Shown: positions 8,154 to 16,725 of the stretch, piece after piece
Numbering within the stretch: position 1 is the stretch's first letter
Layout of the letters: the number at the start of each line of letters is the position of its first letter
Assembly (NCBI RefSeq): GCF_003318295.1
Contig: NZ_QOCW01000002.1
Coordinates: 62,001 to 126,000 of the forward strand
DNA: 64,000 nt
Direction of reading: 5' to 3'
Source: Bacillus taeanensis
GTDB lineage: Bacteria; Bacillota; Bacilli; Bacillales; UBA6769
Program-made: the position numbers and the translations under genes
The notes under the pieces: model-generated
Databases searched by the model: none
What the model was told of the DNA's origin: nothing
Seen by the model: the letters and a program-made list of their open reading frames with translations, nothing else

Positions 8154-8552
8154 ATGAACAAAAAAGGATTAATCATTGAGCCGCAATTTGGTATTCGTCA
8201 GCTGTTGAAAGAGCAGTTAAAAAGCAAGGGATATATGACATTCGAGGCAGAGTGTATGTCCGATATTTATCAGACCCTTACAAAACATGAAATCGATTTC
8301 ATTATTTTAGATATTAACTATCCTGTAACAACAGGATTAGGTTTATTAATGAAAATTAATAACTTTAAACCAGCATTAAAAGTGTTTGTTATGAGTGCAA
8401 ATGGAGAAAGCAGATTTATCCAAGAAGCGTTTGAATTAGGCGCATCTGCTTATTTTTTAAAGCCTTTTGATATTAATCATGTTTGTAAAGCAATTGAAAG
8501 AGAGCTTCAAGAAAATAACGAATTAGAAGATGCACATTTAATGAGTGTTTAA
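8154..8552 (+). CDS. Stand-alone response-regulator receiver domain
   Basis: The frame extends upstream, but GGGAGG (8141-8146) fixes the start at ATG 8154, giving 132 residues. It is a single CheY/Spo0F-like receiver domain with no output domain. Asp53 (ILDINYP) is the phospho-acceptor, Ser81 (VMSA) the switch residue and Lys103 (FLKPFD) the conserved lysine. The acidic pair that binds Mg2+ is reduced to Glu9 followed by Pro10, so phosphorylation chemistry may be altered. No histidine kinase is nearby. Confidence 0.8.
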   Translation: MNKKGLIIEPQFGIRQLLKEQLKSKGYMTFEAECMSDIYQTLTKHEIDFIILDINYPVTTGLGLLMKINNFKPALKVFVMSANGESRFIQEAFELGASAYFLKPFDINHVCKAIERELQENNELEDAHLMSV

Positions 8553-8579
8553 CAATAAAATACATAAAAATGTTATTTT

Positions 8580-8616
8580 AAAAAAGGATTGATTCATATG
8601 AATCAGTCCTTTTTTA
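8580..8616. terminator. Rho-independent terminator
   Basis: AAAAAAGGATTGATTC pairs with GAATCAGTCCTTTTTT around a small loop. Confidence 0.9.
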
Positions 8617-8690
8617 TTGTTTATTTTTTGAAACAAAACATGTTTTGAATCGTATAAACTAATGAAGAATTTGAAAGGAGAGGGAAACCA

Positions 8691-8894
8691 ATGAGCCATA
8701 AAGGATGTATAAAATGCGGCAGTACAGAAGCTGCTCAAAAGGAAGTTGCAATGACAGGTAAAGGTCTGTCGAAAATGTTTGATATTCAGCACAACCAATT
8801 TCTTGTTGTTTATTGTAAAAAGTGCGGTTATTCGGAGTTTTATAATAAAAATGCTTCAATCGGAGGAAACATTTTAGATTTATTTTTTGGATAA
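8691..8894 (+). CDS. Small zinc-ribbon protein
   Basis: The 67-residue protein has two CxxC pairs (CIKC at 6-9 and CKKC near 43-46), the signature of a short zinc ribbon, with a hydrophobic C-terminus (ILDLFFG). It resembles the small nucleic-acid-binding zinc-ribbon proteins (COG3478/DUF2082). A clear SD (GAAAGGAGAGGG) precedes the ATG. It is monocistronic; precise function unknown. Confidence 0.75.
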   Translation: MSHKGCIKCGSTEAAQKEVAMTGKGLSKMFDIQHNQFLVVYCKKCGYSEFYNKNASIGGNILDLFFG

Positions 8895-8913
8895 CGGCAT
8901 TAAAAAATCTTTT

Positions 8914-8953
8914 AGAGGATAGTTTGTCTAATCATAAAACAAACGTCCTCTTT
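8914..8953 (+). terminator. Probable terminator
   Basis: AGAGGATAGTTTGT pairs with ACAAACGTCCTCT (two mismatches) and is followed by TTTCTT. Confidence 0.7.
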
Positions 8954-9098
8954 CTTATGAGTTAAGAAGTTTTAATAATGAGAAAAAGGATTGATAAGTA
9001 AAATTGATGGTTATTCACCTCTTTTTCCCGCTCATATTTTTAAGCTGTTTTCCAAACAATAGGACAGTAGTATGAAATGAGGGAAGGGAAGCAATAAA

Positions 9099-9941
9099 GT
9101 GGGAAATATAACGACAGAATATAATAAAACAATGCCGGTCACCTCTGTAACAAGTGGTATTGGTCTAGAAGTTACAAAAGATGTTTTTTGTCTACCCGTT
9201 CAAATTGTAAACGTTTGTTTTATAGGTAATCCAACTACAAGTAACACATTTGTTCTTATTGATGCAGGTATGCCAAACTCAGCTGAGATAATCATACGTG
9301 AAGCAGAAGAACGATTTGGACAAAACTGTCGTGCTGAAGCGATTATTCTAACACATGGTCACTTTGATCACGTCGGGGCTGTACTAGAGCTTACAGAAAA
9401 ATGGAATACAACAGTTTATGCTCATTCTTTAGAGCTTCCTTATTTAACAGGAAAAGCAGATTATCCACCGGCAGATCCTGAAGCAGACAGCGGTATGATT
9501 GCTAAAATGTCACCGATATTTCCAAGACACAGCATCAATTTAAAAAATCATATTAGGGCCCTGCCCGATAATGGAAGGGTACCTGAACTAAAGGATTGGC
9601 GCTGGATTCATACACCTGGCCATACGCCGGGTCATATTTCTTTATTTCGGGAAGGTGATCGTTTTTTAATTGCAGGTGATGCTTTCACGACTGTTAAGCA
9701 AGAATCACTTTTTAAAGTAGTCACACAACAACCAGAATTAAATGGTCCTCCTGCATATTTTACACCTGACTGGAAGGCGGCCTCTCATTCTGTAAAACAG
9801 CTTGCCGAGCTAAATCCGTGGTCTGCTGTAACTGGACATGGGAGACCAATGTCCGGTGAAGAGTTAACAGCTGGTTTACAAACATTAGCAGCCAACTTTG
9901 ATAAAACGGAGATACCAAAACAAGGACGGTATACCCATTAA
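9099..9941 (+). CDS. MBL-fold metallo-hydrolase
   Basis: The 280-residue protein carries the metallo-beta-lactamase-fold metal site THGHFDH (His86, His88, Asp90, His91). Further ligands are in HTPGHTPGH and the GDAF aspartate, with a late GHG histidine. Such proteins hydrolyse thioesters, lactones or similar esters; no subfamily assignment is justified. It starts at GTG 9099 with GGGAAGGGA upstream. There is no signal peptide and it is monocistronic. Confidence 0.82.
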   Translation: MGNITTEYNKTMPVTSVTSGIGLEVTKDVFCLPVQIVNVCFIGNPTTSNTFVLIDAGMPNSAEIIIREAEERFGQNCRAEAIILTHGHFDHVGAVLELTEKWNTTVYAHSLELPYLTGKADYPPADPEADSGMIAKMSPIFPRHSINLKNHIRALPDNGRVPELKDWRWIHTPGHTPGHISLFREGDRFLIAGDAFTTVKQESLFKVVTQQPELNGPPAYFTPDWKAASHSVKQLAELNPWSAVTGHGRPMSGEELTAGLQTLAANFDKTEIPKQGRYTH

Positions 9942-10059
9942 TGTAAATGGAGGTGAATCTTAATTTTTACTAACAGCTGTATGAGATTTTGGCATTTGAC
10001 ACATCATAAAAAATGTTTCAAATAGGTTTAAATTGACATCTATCTTAGGAGGAGTAAAA

Positions 10060-10707
10060 ATGCAAAATCAAATGATGCAGGGAAATATGAATCAATCTCA
10101 AACGATGCCGACTCATATGAATCATGGTGGTCATGAAGTATTTGATTTACATGAGGTATTATCCGGGGTTATTAATGTACTTGATCAATATATGATTTTT
10201 AGACAATATGTGAAAGATCAAGAGCTGCTCAATATTTTAGACAGACAATATCAATTTATTCTTGATCAATACAATATAACAGCAGAATGTTTTTCAACAG
10301 GAAAAGATCCTTCACATCCAACCCAAAGCTATAAAATGAAGGAAAATAATAATGTTGTATACGGATTAAAACCAACACAACCGAAAAAACCAAATCAATC
10401 GATGGCAGATCTAAAAGACCAAGGAATCTCCGGTCATATGCTCGGTTTAATTAAATCAACGGCATCACTTATTGCGATGACATCGCTTGAAGTAACAAAT
10501 CCTGTTGTGCGCCGTGTGATGGCAGACAGCATTCCAAACTATATTGAAATGGCATATGAAATTTTCTTATATCAAAACAAACATCATTACTATCAAGTGC
10601 CGCAGCTATCACCGCAGGATATGCAGCAAATGACATCAAGCTTTATTCCGTCTCCAGGCAAGCCGCAAATGCCTCCAAATAATACAGCAGTACAACCGCT
10701 TCAGTAA
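10060..10707 (+). CDS. CotF-like spore coat protein
   Basis: The ATG at 10060 follows TTAGGAGGAG (10046-10054) and gives 215 residues; the longer frame starting at a TTG 27 nt upstream lacks an SD. A Met/Gln/His-rich N-terminus leads into a helical domain with the Coat_F pattern (DYxLxxQxxI-type pairs, MTSLEVTNPVVRR, YLYQNK-like EIFLYQNKHHYY). A Pro/Gln-rich tail ends the protein. CotF-domain proteins are packed on spores, which marks the organism as a spore former. No sporulation promoter was verified. Confidence 0.8.
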   Translation: MQNQMMQGNMNQSQTMPTHMNHGGHEVFDLHEVLSGVINVLDQYMIFRQYVKDQELLNILDRQYQFILDQYNITAECFSTGKDPSHPTQSYKMKENNNVVYGLKPTQPKKPNQSMADLKDQGISGHMLGLIKSTASLIAMTSLEVTNPVVRRVMADSIPNYIEMAYEIFLYQNKHHYYQVPQLSPQDMQQMTSSFIPSPGKPQMPPNNTAVQPLQ

Positions 10708-10742
10708 CAAAAAGCTCTTCCGTTGTGAAGAGCTTTTTGTTA
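10706..10742. terminator. Rho-independent terminator
   Basis: TAACAAAAAGCTCTTC pairs with GAAGAGCTTTTTGTTA, overlapping the stop codon. Confidence 0.93.
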
Positions 10743-10785
10743 TCGCTTACTTGTTTTTTATCTTTTTGCCATTTTTAAAAAGTTA

Positions 10786-10814
10786 TTGACACCTCCTTAA
10801 AATTTTTGTATCTT
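10786..10814 (+). promoter_or_regulatory. Sigma-A promoter
   Basis: TTGACA (10786-10791), a 17-nt spacer and TATCTT (10809-10814), 38 nt before the start of the YaaH-family gene. Confidence 0.7.
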
Positions 10815-10851
10815 GTTCAAGTATGTGGTTTTTATAACAAGGAGGAACAGC

Positions 10852-11469
10852 ATGTCTAGTCATAATACTCAACAAGTTAAAATTACAACGGCAGATCCAT
10901 CCGCATTAGGGCTTTTTGGTCTTGCCATGGTAACATTAGTTGCCTCATCACAAAAATTAGGATTAACAAGCGGCGTGTCATTTGTTTTACCGTGGGCAAT
11001 TTTCTTAGGAGGATTTGCACAGTTATTTGCTTGTATCAATGATGCAAAGCATAACAATACATTTGGGACAACAGCGTTTGGCGCATTTGCACTGTTTTGG
11101 TTTGGCGTTGGGACATCTTGGTTAATTCAATTAGGAGCTTTTGGAGAAGAACTTGCTGCAAATGTTGATCCAAAACAGCTCGGGTTTGCATTTATCGGCT
11201 ATTTAATTTTTAGTGTGTTTATGACAATTGGGGCAATGGAAACTCATAAAGTACTATTTACTATTTTTGTACTGATTGATTGTTTATTTATTGGCTTATC
11301 GTTAAGTACGTTTGGTATTATTCCTGAAGCAGCCCATATGTTTGCGGCAGTTTCTGAGCTTTTAATTGCTCTTTTCTCATTTTATGGTTCAGCTGCTGTT
11401 GTGTTAAATACACATTTTGGAAGATCTTTTTTACCATTAGGAAAGCCGTTTGGTATTTTTATGAAGTAA
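10852..11469 (+). CDS. Acetate uptake transporter, GPR1/FUN34/YaaH (SatP) family
   Basis: The SD AAGGAGG (10839-10845) places the start at ATG 10852, giving 205 residues with six predicted membrane helices. The family signature near the N-terminus (usually NPAPLGL) appears as DPSALGLFGLAM. Members move acetate or succinate, or related small monocarboxylates, with protons. It is preceded by a good sigma-A promoter and followed by a hairpin, so it is a single-gene unit. Confidence 0.85.
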   Translation: MSSHNTQQVKITTADPSALGLFGLAMVTLVASSQKLGLTSGVSFVLPWAIFLGGFAQLFACINDAKHNNTFGTTAFGAFALFWFGVGTSWLIQLGAFGEELAANVDPKQLGFAFIGYLIFSVFMTIGAMETHKVLFTIFVLIDCLFIGLSLSTFGIIPEAAHMFAAVSELLIALFSFYGSAAVVLNTHFGRSFLPLGKPFGIFMK

Positions 11470-11481
11470 TGGTTATTTTAA

Positions 11482-11535
11482 AGTGAGGCTGACTCAATAG
11501 GGGAACACTAAGCTTTTGAGTTAGCTTTCTTTTTT
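11482..11535 (+). terminator. Probable terminator
   Basis: GGCTGACTCAA pairs with TTGAGTTAGCTT and is followed by CTTTTTTT. Confidence 0.7.
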
Positions 11536-11568
11536 TATATCAAAATAAATTGGAAAATTAAAAAATAT

Positions 11569-11598
11569 TTGACAATTGAAAGGGATGCATGCTACGAT
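11569..11598 (+). promoter_or_regulatory. Candidate sigma-A promoter of the first sugar-acid gene
   Basis: TTGACA (11569-11574) and TACGAT (11593-11598) with an 18-nt spacer. Past it, between about 11610 and 11655, AATTCATAT and ATATGTGAATT form a loose inverted repeat. Confidence 0.45.
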
Positions 11599-11696
11599 AT
11601 TTATAAATTAATTCATATATAAGTTTTCGATTCTCATATGTGAATTTTATGTAAAGAGGAAAAGGTATAATAAGTGATAAAGTGGTTTCTCTTTTT

Positions 11697-11712
11697 TTGT
11701 ATGCGCTTTCAT
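11697..11712 (+). promoter_or_regulatory. Candidate cre (CcpA) site
   Basis: The 16-mer TTGTATGCGCTTTCAT differs at one position from the Bacillus cre consensus (WTGNNARCGNWWWCAW). It lies just upstream of the SD of the first sugar-acid gene, a position typical of carbon catabolite repression. Confidence 0.5.
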
Positions 11713-11731
11713 ATTGAAAGGAGGTGAAAAA

Positions 11732-12646
11732 ATGAAGAAGCTATTTAAAGGGATTATCCCTCCTGTTTCAACTATTTTTAATGAAAACGGTCGATTCGAT
11801 GAAAGAGGTATGGCAAAAATGATTGATTTTCTTATTGAAAGCGGGGTTCACGGCTTATTCTTTTTAGGAAGCGGCGGTGAGTTTACACAGCTTTCTGCAG
11901 CAGAAAGAAAAAGAATTGCTGCATTTTCTGTCCAATATGTAAATGGCCGTGTTCCTGTACTCATTGGGACAGGAAGTACAAATACGAGAGAGGTTATTGA
12001 GCTTAATGAACATAGTGAGAAAATTGGTGCTGATGGTGTTGTTATTGTAAATCCTTATTATTGGCCGCTTTCAGAAGCTAACTTATTTAAGCATTATGAA
12101 GATGCTGCCAACAGTATCAATTTGCCAATCTTACTATATAATTTTCCACAGCTTACAGGACAAGATTTAAGTGCTGACTTTGTTTTAAAATTAGCTGCAA
12201 AGCATTCTAATATTGTTGGTATAAAGGAAACAGTTGATACAGCCTCCTATTATCGGGAAATGATTTTAAAAGTAAAAGCCGAATATCCTCACTTTTCTAT
12301 TTTTACAGGATATGATGATCATCTGCTTAATAATTTATCGCTTGGCGGAGATGGAGCCATTTCAGCAAGCAGTAATTTTATGCCGGAATTAACGATTGGA
12401 ATTTATGAGGCGTTTCAACAAAAAGATTTTGATAAAGCGCTTAAAATGCACCAGCAGCTGGCATTTCTTCCTTTACTATATAAACTCGATGCGCCGTTTA
12501 CAAATGTGATTAAAGAAGCAGTGAAACTAAGAGGAATCCCAATCTCAACCTTTGTGCTTCCCCCAGGCAGAGCATTAAGCGAAGAGAAAATGATCGAGTT
12601 AAAGAAGCTTTTAGATCAGGCCTCCTTTTCCAAAATCACTCAGTAA
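11732..12646 (+). CDS. DHDPS/NAL-superfamily aldolase or dehydratase (2-keto-3-deoxy sugar acid type)
   Basis: The SD AAAGGAGGTG (11718-11727) fixes ATG 11732 and gives 304 residues. The protein is a DapA-type TIM barrel: GSGGEFTQLSAAER phosphate/carboxylate loop, the tyrosine in LLYNFPQ and the Schiff-base lysine in VGIKET. The context of TRAP transporter, sugar-acid dehydratases and aldehyde dehydrogenase points to 2-keto-3-deoxy-aldonate cleavage or dehydration rather than lysine synthesis. Which of aldolase (YagE-like) or dehydratase applies cannot be told from sequence alone. Confidence 0.82.
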   Translation: MKKLFKGIIPPVSTIFNENGRFDERGMAKMIDFLIESGVHGLFFLGSGGEFTQLSAAERKRIAAFSVQYVNGRVPVLIGTGSTNTREVIELNEHSEKIGADGVVIVNPYYWPLSEANLFKHYEDAANSINLPILLYNFPQLTGQDLSADFVLKLAAKHSNIVGIKETVDTASYYREMILKVKAEYPHFSIFTGYDDHLLNNLSLGGDGAISASSNFMPELTIGIYEAFQQKDFDKALKMHQQLAFLPLLYKLDAPFTNVIKEAVKLRGIPISTFVLPPGRALSEEKMIELKKLLDQASFSKITQ

Positions 12647-12737
12647 CCGCTAAAGCGCTAATTTCTTTCTTTAATAGCATTCTATCAATTTTACATTTCA
12701 GATTTTACTATATTTGCGTGCAAAGGAGAGAGAAGGT

Positions 12738-13487
12738 GTGGCTGTTAAATCGGCGGTTCGTGTATTAGAAATTTTTGAGCTGTTAATGAATTATTCAACT
12801 GGACTAAGCAGTAAAGAAATTGCTAATAAGCTGTCATTACCGCAGAGCAGTGTGTTTAATCTAGTGATAACACTTCATGAAAAAGGATACCTGCATAAAA
12901 CAGAAGCAAAAACATACAAATTAGGTCCAAAGCTTATTACACTCGGCGCCTCTGCAATGGATAGCTATGATTTTTATTCTGAAGCTGTGCCGTATTTACG
13001 CGAGCTTATGGAAAAGACAGAGGAAACAATATTTATGGCGGTTCTTTCTGAGGAGGAAATCGTCTATGTTTCAAAAGTCGATAATACCCGTTCGATTAGA
13101 ACGAACGCAGCGATCGGTTCACGAAATCCACTCTATTCAACTGCGCTCGGAAAGTGTATTTTAACATTTTTACCAAACAATGATCGTGAAAGCTTGTTGA
13201 AAAATATGAAACTTAAAAAAATAACTACTCAAACTGTACAGTCGAAAGAGCAGTTAATAGGGCAGCTGGATCAATTTTATAAACAAGGCTATTCTATTGA
13301 TGACGGCGAAAATGAGGTAGGATTGTATGCACTTGCCGCACCTGTCTTTAATATGCAAAATAGAGTGATTGCTGCTGTCAGCGTTGCCGGTCCTAGGGAA
13401 AGAATGTTCACTAGAAAAGCTGAAATTAGCGACCATTTATTAAATATTACGAAGAAAATGTCAGAACGTTTAGGAATTAGCGAATAA
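12738..13487 (+). CDS. IclR-family transcriptional regulator (first of two)
   Basis: AAAGGAG (12722-12728) points to GTG 12738 as the start, giving 249 residues. An N-terminal winged helix (AVRVLEIFELL, SSKEIANKLSLPQSSVFNLVITL) precedes the IclR effector-binding domain (TEETIFMAVL... ENEVGLYALAAPVFN). It lies between the aldolase gene and the TRAP operon. Likely operators are the 17-nt palindromes at 13646 and 13738. IclR proteins of such islands usually release DNA on binding a sugar-acid intermediate; repression is inferred here from the operator overlapping a -10 box. Confidence 0.9.
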   Translation: MAVKSAVRVLEIFELLMNYSTGLSSKEIANKLSLPQSSVFNLVITLHEKGYLHKTEAKTYKLGPKLITLGASAMDSYDFYSEAVPYLRELMEKTEETIFMAVLSEEEIVYVSKVDNTRSIRTNAAIGSRNPLYSTALGKCILTFLPNNDRESLLKNMKLKKITTQTVQSKEQLIGQLDQFYKQGYSIDDGENEVGLYALAAPVFNMQNRVIAAVSVAGPRERMFTRKAEISDHLLNITKKMSERLGISE

Positions 13488-13586
13488 GTGTTAGCGTCCT
13501 CCTGGACATAAAAGGTTTTAATTTAGAAATAGACTTAACTAATTAAAAATTTTTTTTGATAATTGAAAGAAAATTCAAAAATAATA

Positions 13587-13615
13587 TTGACAAGCTGTTC
13601 TTTCTTTTTTATCAT
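13587..13615 (+). promoter_or_regulatory. Sigma-A promoter of the TRAP operon
   Basis: TTGACA (13587-13592), 17 nt, TATCAT (13610-13615), placed upstream of both operator palindromes. A second -10-like TATAAT lies inside each palindrome, so more than one start site is possible. Confidence 0.6.
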
Positions 13616-13634
13616 TGTTGTAGAAAGTCATTTA

Positions 13635-13662
13635 TATAAAACTAAGTTTTATAATATAAAAC
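13635..13662. promoter_or_regulatory. Overlapping palindromic operators (putative IclR site 1)
   Basis: Two overlapping perfect palindromes: TATAAAACTAAGTTTTATA (13635-13653) and GTTTTATAATATAAAAC (13646-13662). The second recurs exactly at 13738 and 24461. Confidence 0.65.
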
Positions 13663-13737
13663 AAATATCATTTTAAGGAAAAAATGAATCCGTTTACATA
13701 GTAATGGAATTTTCTTTTCCTAAAATATAAGAACTTA

Positions 13738-13754
13738 GTTTTATAATATAAAAC
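13738..13754. promoter_or_regulatory. Palindromic operator (putative IclR site 2)
   Basis: GTTTTATAATATAAAAC, identical to 13646-13662; AGTTTTATAATATAAAACAAAT is shared by these two copies (13645-13666, 13737-13758). It contains a TATAAT and lies 27 nt before the DctP start. Confidence 0.65.
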
Positions 13755-13780
13755 AAATAAACAGGGGGGAGTTTTAAAAC

Positions 13781-14830
13781 ATGAAAAAAGTTTTTGCGCT
13801 TATTAGTACCTTATTGTTAATGACTTCGTTGTTCTTAGTTGGGTGCAGCAGTCAGTCGGAAGTAGGTGGAAGTGAATCTTCTAATGCAAACAGCGGCACT
13901 AAAGAAAAAGAACAACTTTTAAAAGTAGCAAACTATTTTGCATCTGATCATCCCCAAAACGTAGCATTAAGAGAAAAGTTTAAGCCAATAGTTGAAGAAA
14001 ACTCAAATGGTTCATTGAAAGTAGAAATTTATGATAACAGTCAATTAGGAGCCGAGCAGGAATTTTATGATGGTGTGCGAAACGGTACGATTGAAATGGG
14101 TATCCCAGGCATGATTATGCAGTCATCAGTTGAAAAACTTGGGGCAACAGAATGGCCGTTTTTATTCAAAGACTATGCACATGCGAAAAAAGTATTAACA
14201 GGTCCAATTGGTGATGAGCTGTTAGCCGACCTTGAAGACATTCATGGTGTTCATCCGCTCGCATGGAGTGCAAATGGTTTTAGAATGTTCTCAAGCCGCG
14301 ATGCGATTGAATCAATGGAAGATTTTAATGGAATGCGTTTAAGAATGCCAAACATTGAACATTACATCGCGCTTGGAAAAGCATTAGGAGCAAATGTAAC
14401 ACCAATGCCATTTTCTGAAATTTTTACAGCACTCGAACAAAAAGTAGTGGATGGACAAGATAATCCGATTGCAACACTTCGAGCATCTGGATGGTATGAA
14501 GTACAAAATTATGTGCTCGAGTCACGCCACATGTTTAGTCCGAATTTATACATTATTAACAGCAATGTATGGACCAGCTTATCAGAAGAACAGCAGCAGG
14601 TAATTGAAAAATCAGCAAAAGAAGCAGCCGCATATGAGTGGGAATTAATGGAGCAGCAGTATGCAGAAAATAAAACGTTCTTAGAAGAAAACGGCATGAC
14701 ATTTATAACACCAAGTGCAGAATTTTTAAGTGAAATGGAAGAAGCTGTAGCGCCGCTTTATGAAGATTATTATAAAGAATATCCATGGGCAAAAGACATT
14801 GTAGAACGCATTAAAGCTGAAGCGAACTAA
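13781..14830 (+). CDS. TRAP transporter substrate-binding lipoprotein (DctP family), first copy
   Basis: The 349-residue protein has a lipoprotein signal ending in the lipobox LVGC (Cys22) and the DctP fold. Signatures are the GAEQEFYDGVRNGTIEMG segment and the substrate-contact region GMRLRMPN...PFSEIFTALEQKVVDGQDNP. The conserved arginine that salt-bridges the substrate carboxylate is within RLRMPN. It is followed after 11 nt by dctQ and dctM homologues. Substrate inferred to be a sugar acid. Confidence 0.9.
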   Translation: MKKVFALISTLLLMTSLFLVGCSSQSEVGGSESSNANSGTKEKEQLLKVANYFASDHPQNVALREKFKPIVEENSNGSLKVEIYDNSQLGAEQEFYDGVRNGTIEMGIPGMIMQSSVEKLGATEWPFLFKDYAHAKKVLTGPIGDELLADLEDIHGVHPLAWSANGFRMFSSRDAIESMEDFNGMRLRMPNIEHYIALGKALGANVTPMPFSEIFTALEQKVVDGQDNPIATLRASGWYEVQNYVLESRHMFSPNLYIINSNVWTSLSEEQQQVIEKSAKEAAAYEWELMEQQYAENKTFLEENGMTFITPSAEFLSEMEEAVAPLYEDYYKEYPWAKDIVERIKAEAN

Positions 14831-14841
14831 AAGGTGGGAAG

Positions 14842-15399
14842 ATGATGTTAAAAAAATCTGGAAAGGTTTTCAATCATGTACTGAATATTGGAATCGCTTT
14901 CTCTTTGATAGCAATGGCCGTTCTCGTTTTTGGAAATGTCGTTCTCCGTTATGCGTTTAACTCTGGTATTACGTGGTCTGAAGAAATGTCGCGCTTTCTA
15001 TTTGTGTGGCTCGTCTTTTTAGGAGCAATTGCCGCCTTTAAAGATAATATGCATTTAGGAGTAGACATTGTCACAAATATGCTTCCTGAAAAAGTGAAAA
15101 AGATTGCTTTTGTCATCAGCAACCTGCTTGTTTTGTATGTATTGTGGCTTCTTTTAGAAGGAAGCTGGAAAATGACGTTATTGAACATGTCCAGTCTTGC
15201 ACCGGCGACAAAAATTCCGCTTGGGTTTGTTTACGGAATTGGGATTGTTGCAAGTATTGGGATGGGGGCCATTGCGATTATCAATTTTTACAAAGCATTT
15301 CGCGGTAAAAATAAATCAGGTCAATTTTCACTAGTACCTGATCATGCAGGTGAAGCCGTAAATGAAGCCGCTAATACTCATAAAGCTCAAAATGTATAG
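14842..15399 (+). CDS. TRAP transporter small membrane subunit (DctQ)
   Basis: A 185-residue protein with four predicted transmembrane helices and the DctQ core (VLRYAFNSGITWSEEMSRFLFVWLVFLGA, in which RY and WSEE are typical). It starts at ATG 14842, or 14845, after AAGGTGGGAAG. It sits between the binding protein and DctM, with 15 nt to the next gene. Confidence 0.92.
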   Translation: MMLKKSGKVFNHVLNIGIAFSLIAMAVLVFGNVVLRYAFNSGITWSEEMSRFLFVWLVFLGAIAAFKDNMHLGVDIVTNMLPEKVKKIAFVISNLLVLYVLWLLLEGSWKMTLLNMSSLAPATKIPLGFVYGIGIVASIGMGAIAIINFYKAFRGKNKSGQFSLVPDHAGEAVNEAANTHKAQNV

Positions 15400-15414
15400 C
15401 AGGGAGGGGAAAAG

Positions 15415-16692
15415 ATGGCATTAGGCGTATTTTTAGGATCATTATTCGGGGCGCTTGCGCTTGGCGTCCCGATTGCATTCGCACTTATTGTAAGCGGTAT
15501 TGCTTTAATGGTGATGATGGGTTCATTTGACAGCCAAATTATAGCGCAAAATTTAATTAATGGGGCTAACAACTTTGCATTAATGGCAATTCCATTTTTT
15601 ATCTTAGCTGGTGAACTAATGAATGCCGGTGGAATTTCAAAACGAGTGGTTAGTTTTGCAATGTCACTGGTTGGACATATTCGCGGCGGCTTAGGATATG
15701 TGGCAATCATTGCCGGCGTATTGTTTGCAGGGTTATCTGGTTCTGCAGTAGCAGATACAGCAGCACTTGGGGCCATTTTAATTCCAATGATGGTAAGCCG
15801 GGGCTATGATAAAGGACGTTCAACCGGAATTATCGCTGCAGCCGGAATTATCGCCCCTGTTATTCCGCCAAGTATTCCAATGATTATCTTTGGAGTTGTT
15901 AGCGGCGTTTCAATTACAAAGCTGTTTATGGGCGGCATTGTTCCAGGAATTTTAATGGCAGTTGGACTGCTGGTTGTTTGGTCATTTATTGCTCGAAATG
16001 ATACCAGTGAACTCCCAAAACGTAAAACATTAAAAGAAGTTTGGCAGGCGACAAAACAAACGAGTTGGGCCTTAATGCTTCCAGTCATTATTATAGGAGG
16101 AATACGCGGTGGTATTTTTACACCAACTGAAGCTTCAGTCGTTGCCGTTTTCTATGCATTGTTTGTTGGAATTGTTATCTACCGTGAATTAAAAATCGGT
16201 CAATTGCATGAAGTGTTAGTTACATCTGCAAAAACAACGAGTGTCGTCATGTTTGTTGCAGCAGCAGCAATGGTTTCTGCTTGGCTGATTACAGTTGCCC
16301 AAGTACCAAGAGATATGGCAAATATGCTTGGACCGCTTATTGATCAACCAACAATGCTGATGTTACTAATTACATTGTTAATTCTAGCAATTGGGCTTGT
16401 AATGGATTTAACGCCAGCAATTTTAATTTTTACTCCTGTATTAATTCCAGTTGTTGAAATGGCGGGCATTGATCCTGTGTATTTTGGGATTGTGATGATT
16501 ATTAACTTATGTATCGGCTTAATTACACCTCCTGTTGGAACTGTCCTATATGTTGGATGCGGAATTAGTAAAATCGGTATTTTGGAATTAACTCGAGGCA
16601 TTTGGCCGTTTTTACTTGTTCATATTATTATTCTTGTTTTACTCGTCTTGTTCCCAGTGCTTGTAACCGTTCCATTAGGTTGGTTTACATAA
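15415..16692 (+). CDS. TRAP transporter large permease (DctM)
   Basis: The 425-residue membrane protein has about 12 helices and the DctM signatures GALALGVPIAFALI, the GLSGSAVADTAALG loop and PPSIPMIIFGVVSGVS. It forms the Na+-driven channel with the preceding DctQ protein. The SD is GGGAGGGG (15402-15409). Confidence 0.93.
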   Translation: MALGVFLGSLFGALALGVPIAFALIVSGIALMVMMGSFDSQIIAQNLINGANNFALMAIPFFILAGELMNAGGISKRVVSFAMSLVGHIRGGLGYVAIIAGVLFAGLSGSAVADTAALGAILIPMMVSRGYDKGRSTGIIAAAGIIAPVIPPSIPMIIFGVVSGVSITKLFMGGIVPGILMAVGLLVVWSFIARNDTSELPKRKTLKEVWQATKQTSWALMLPVIIIGGIRGGIFTPTEASVVAVFYALFVGIVIYRELKIGQLHEVLVTSAKTTSVVMFVAAAAMVSAWLITVAQVPRDMANMLGPLIDQPTMLMLLITLLILAIGLVMDLTPAILIFTPVLIPVVEMAGIDPVYFGIVMIINLCIGLITPPVGTVLYVGCGISKIGILELTRGIWPFLLVHIIILVLLVLFPVLVTVPLGWFT

Positions 16693-16725
16693 AAAGCGGT
16701 ATTTAAACGAGAAAGGAAGAGAGAA

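Noticed and set aside
12967-13164. 65-codon ORF in another frame of the first IclR gene
   Set aside because: Embedded in the effector domain, no start signal.
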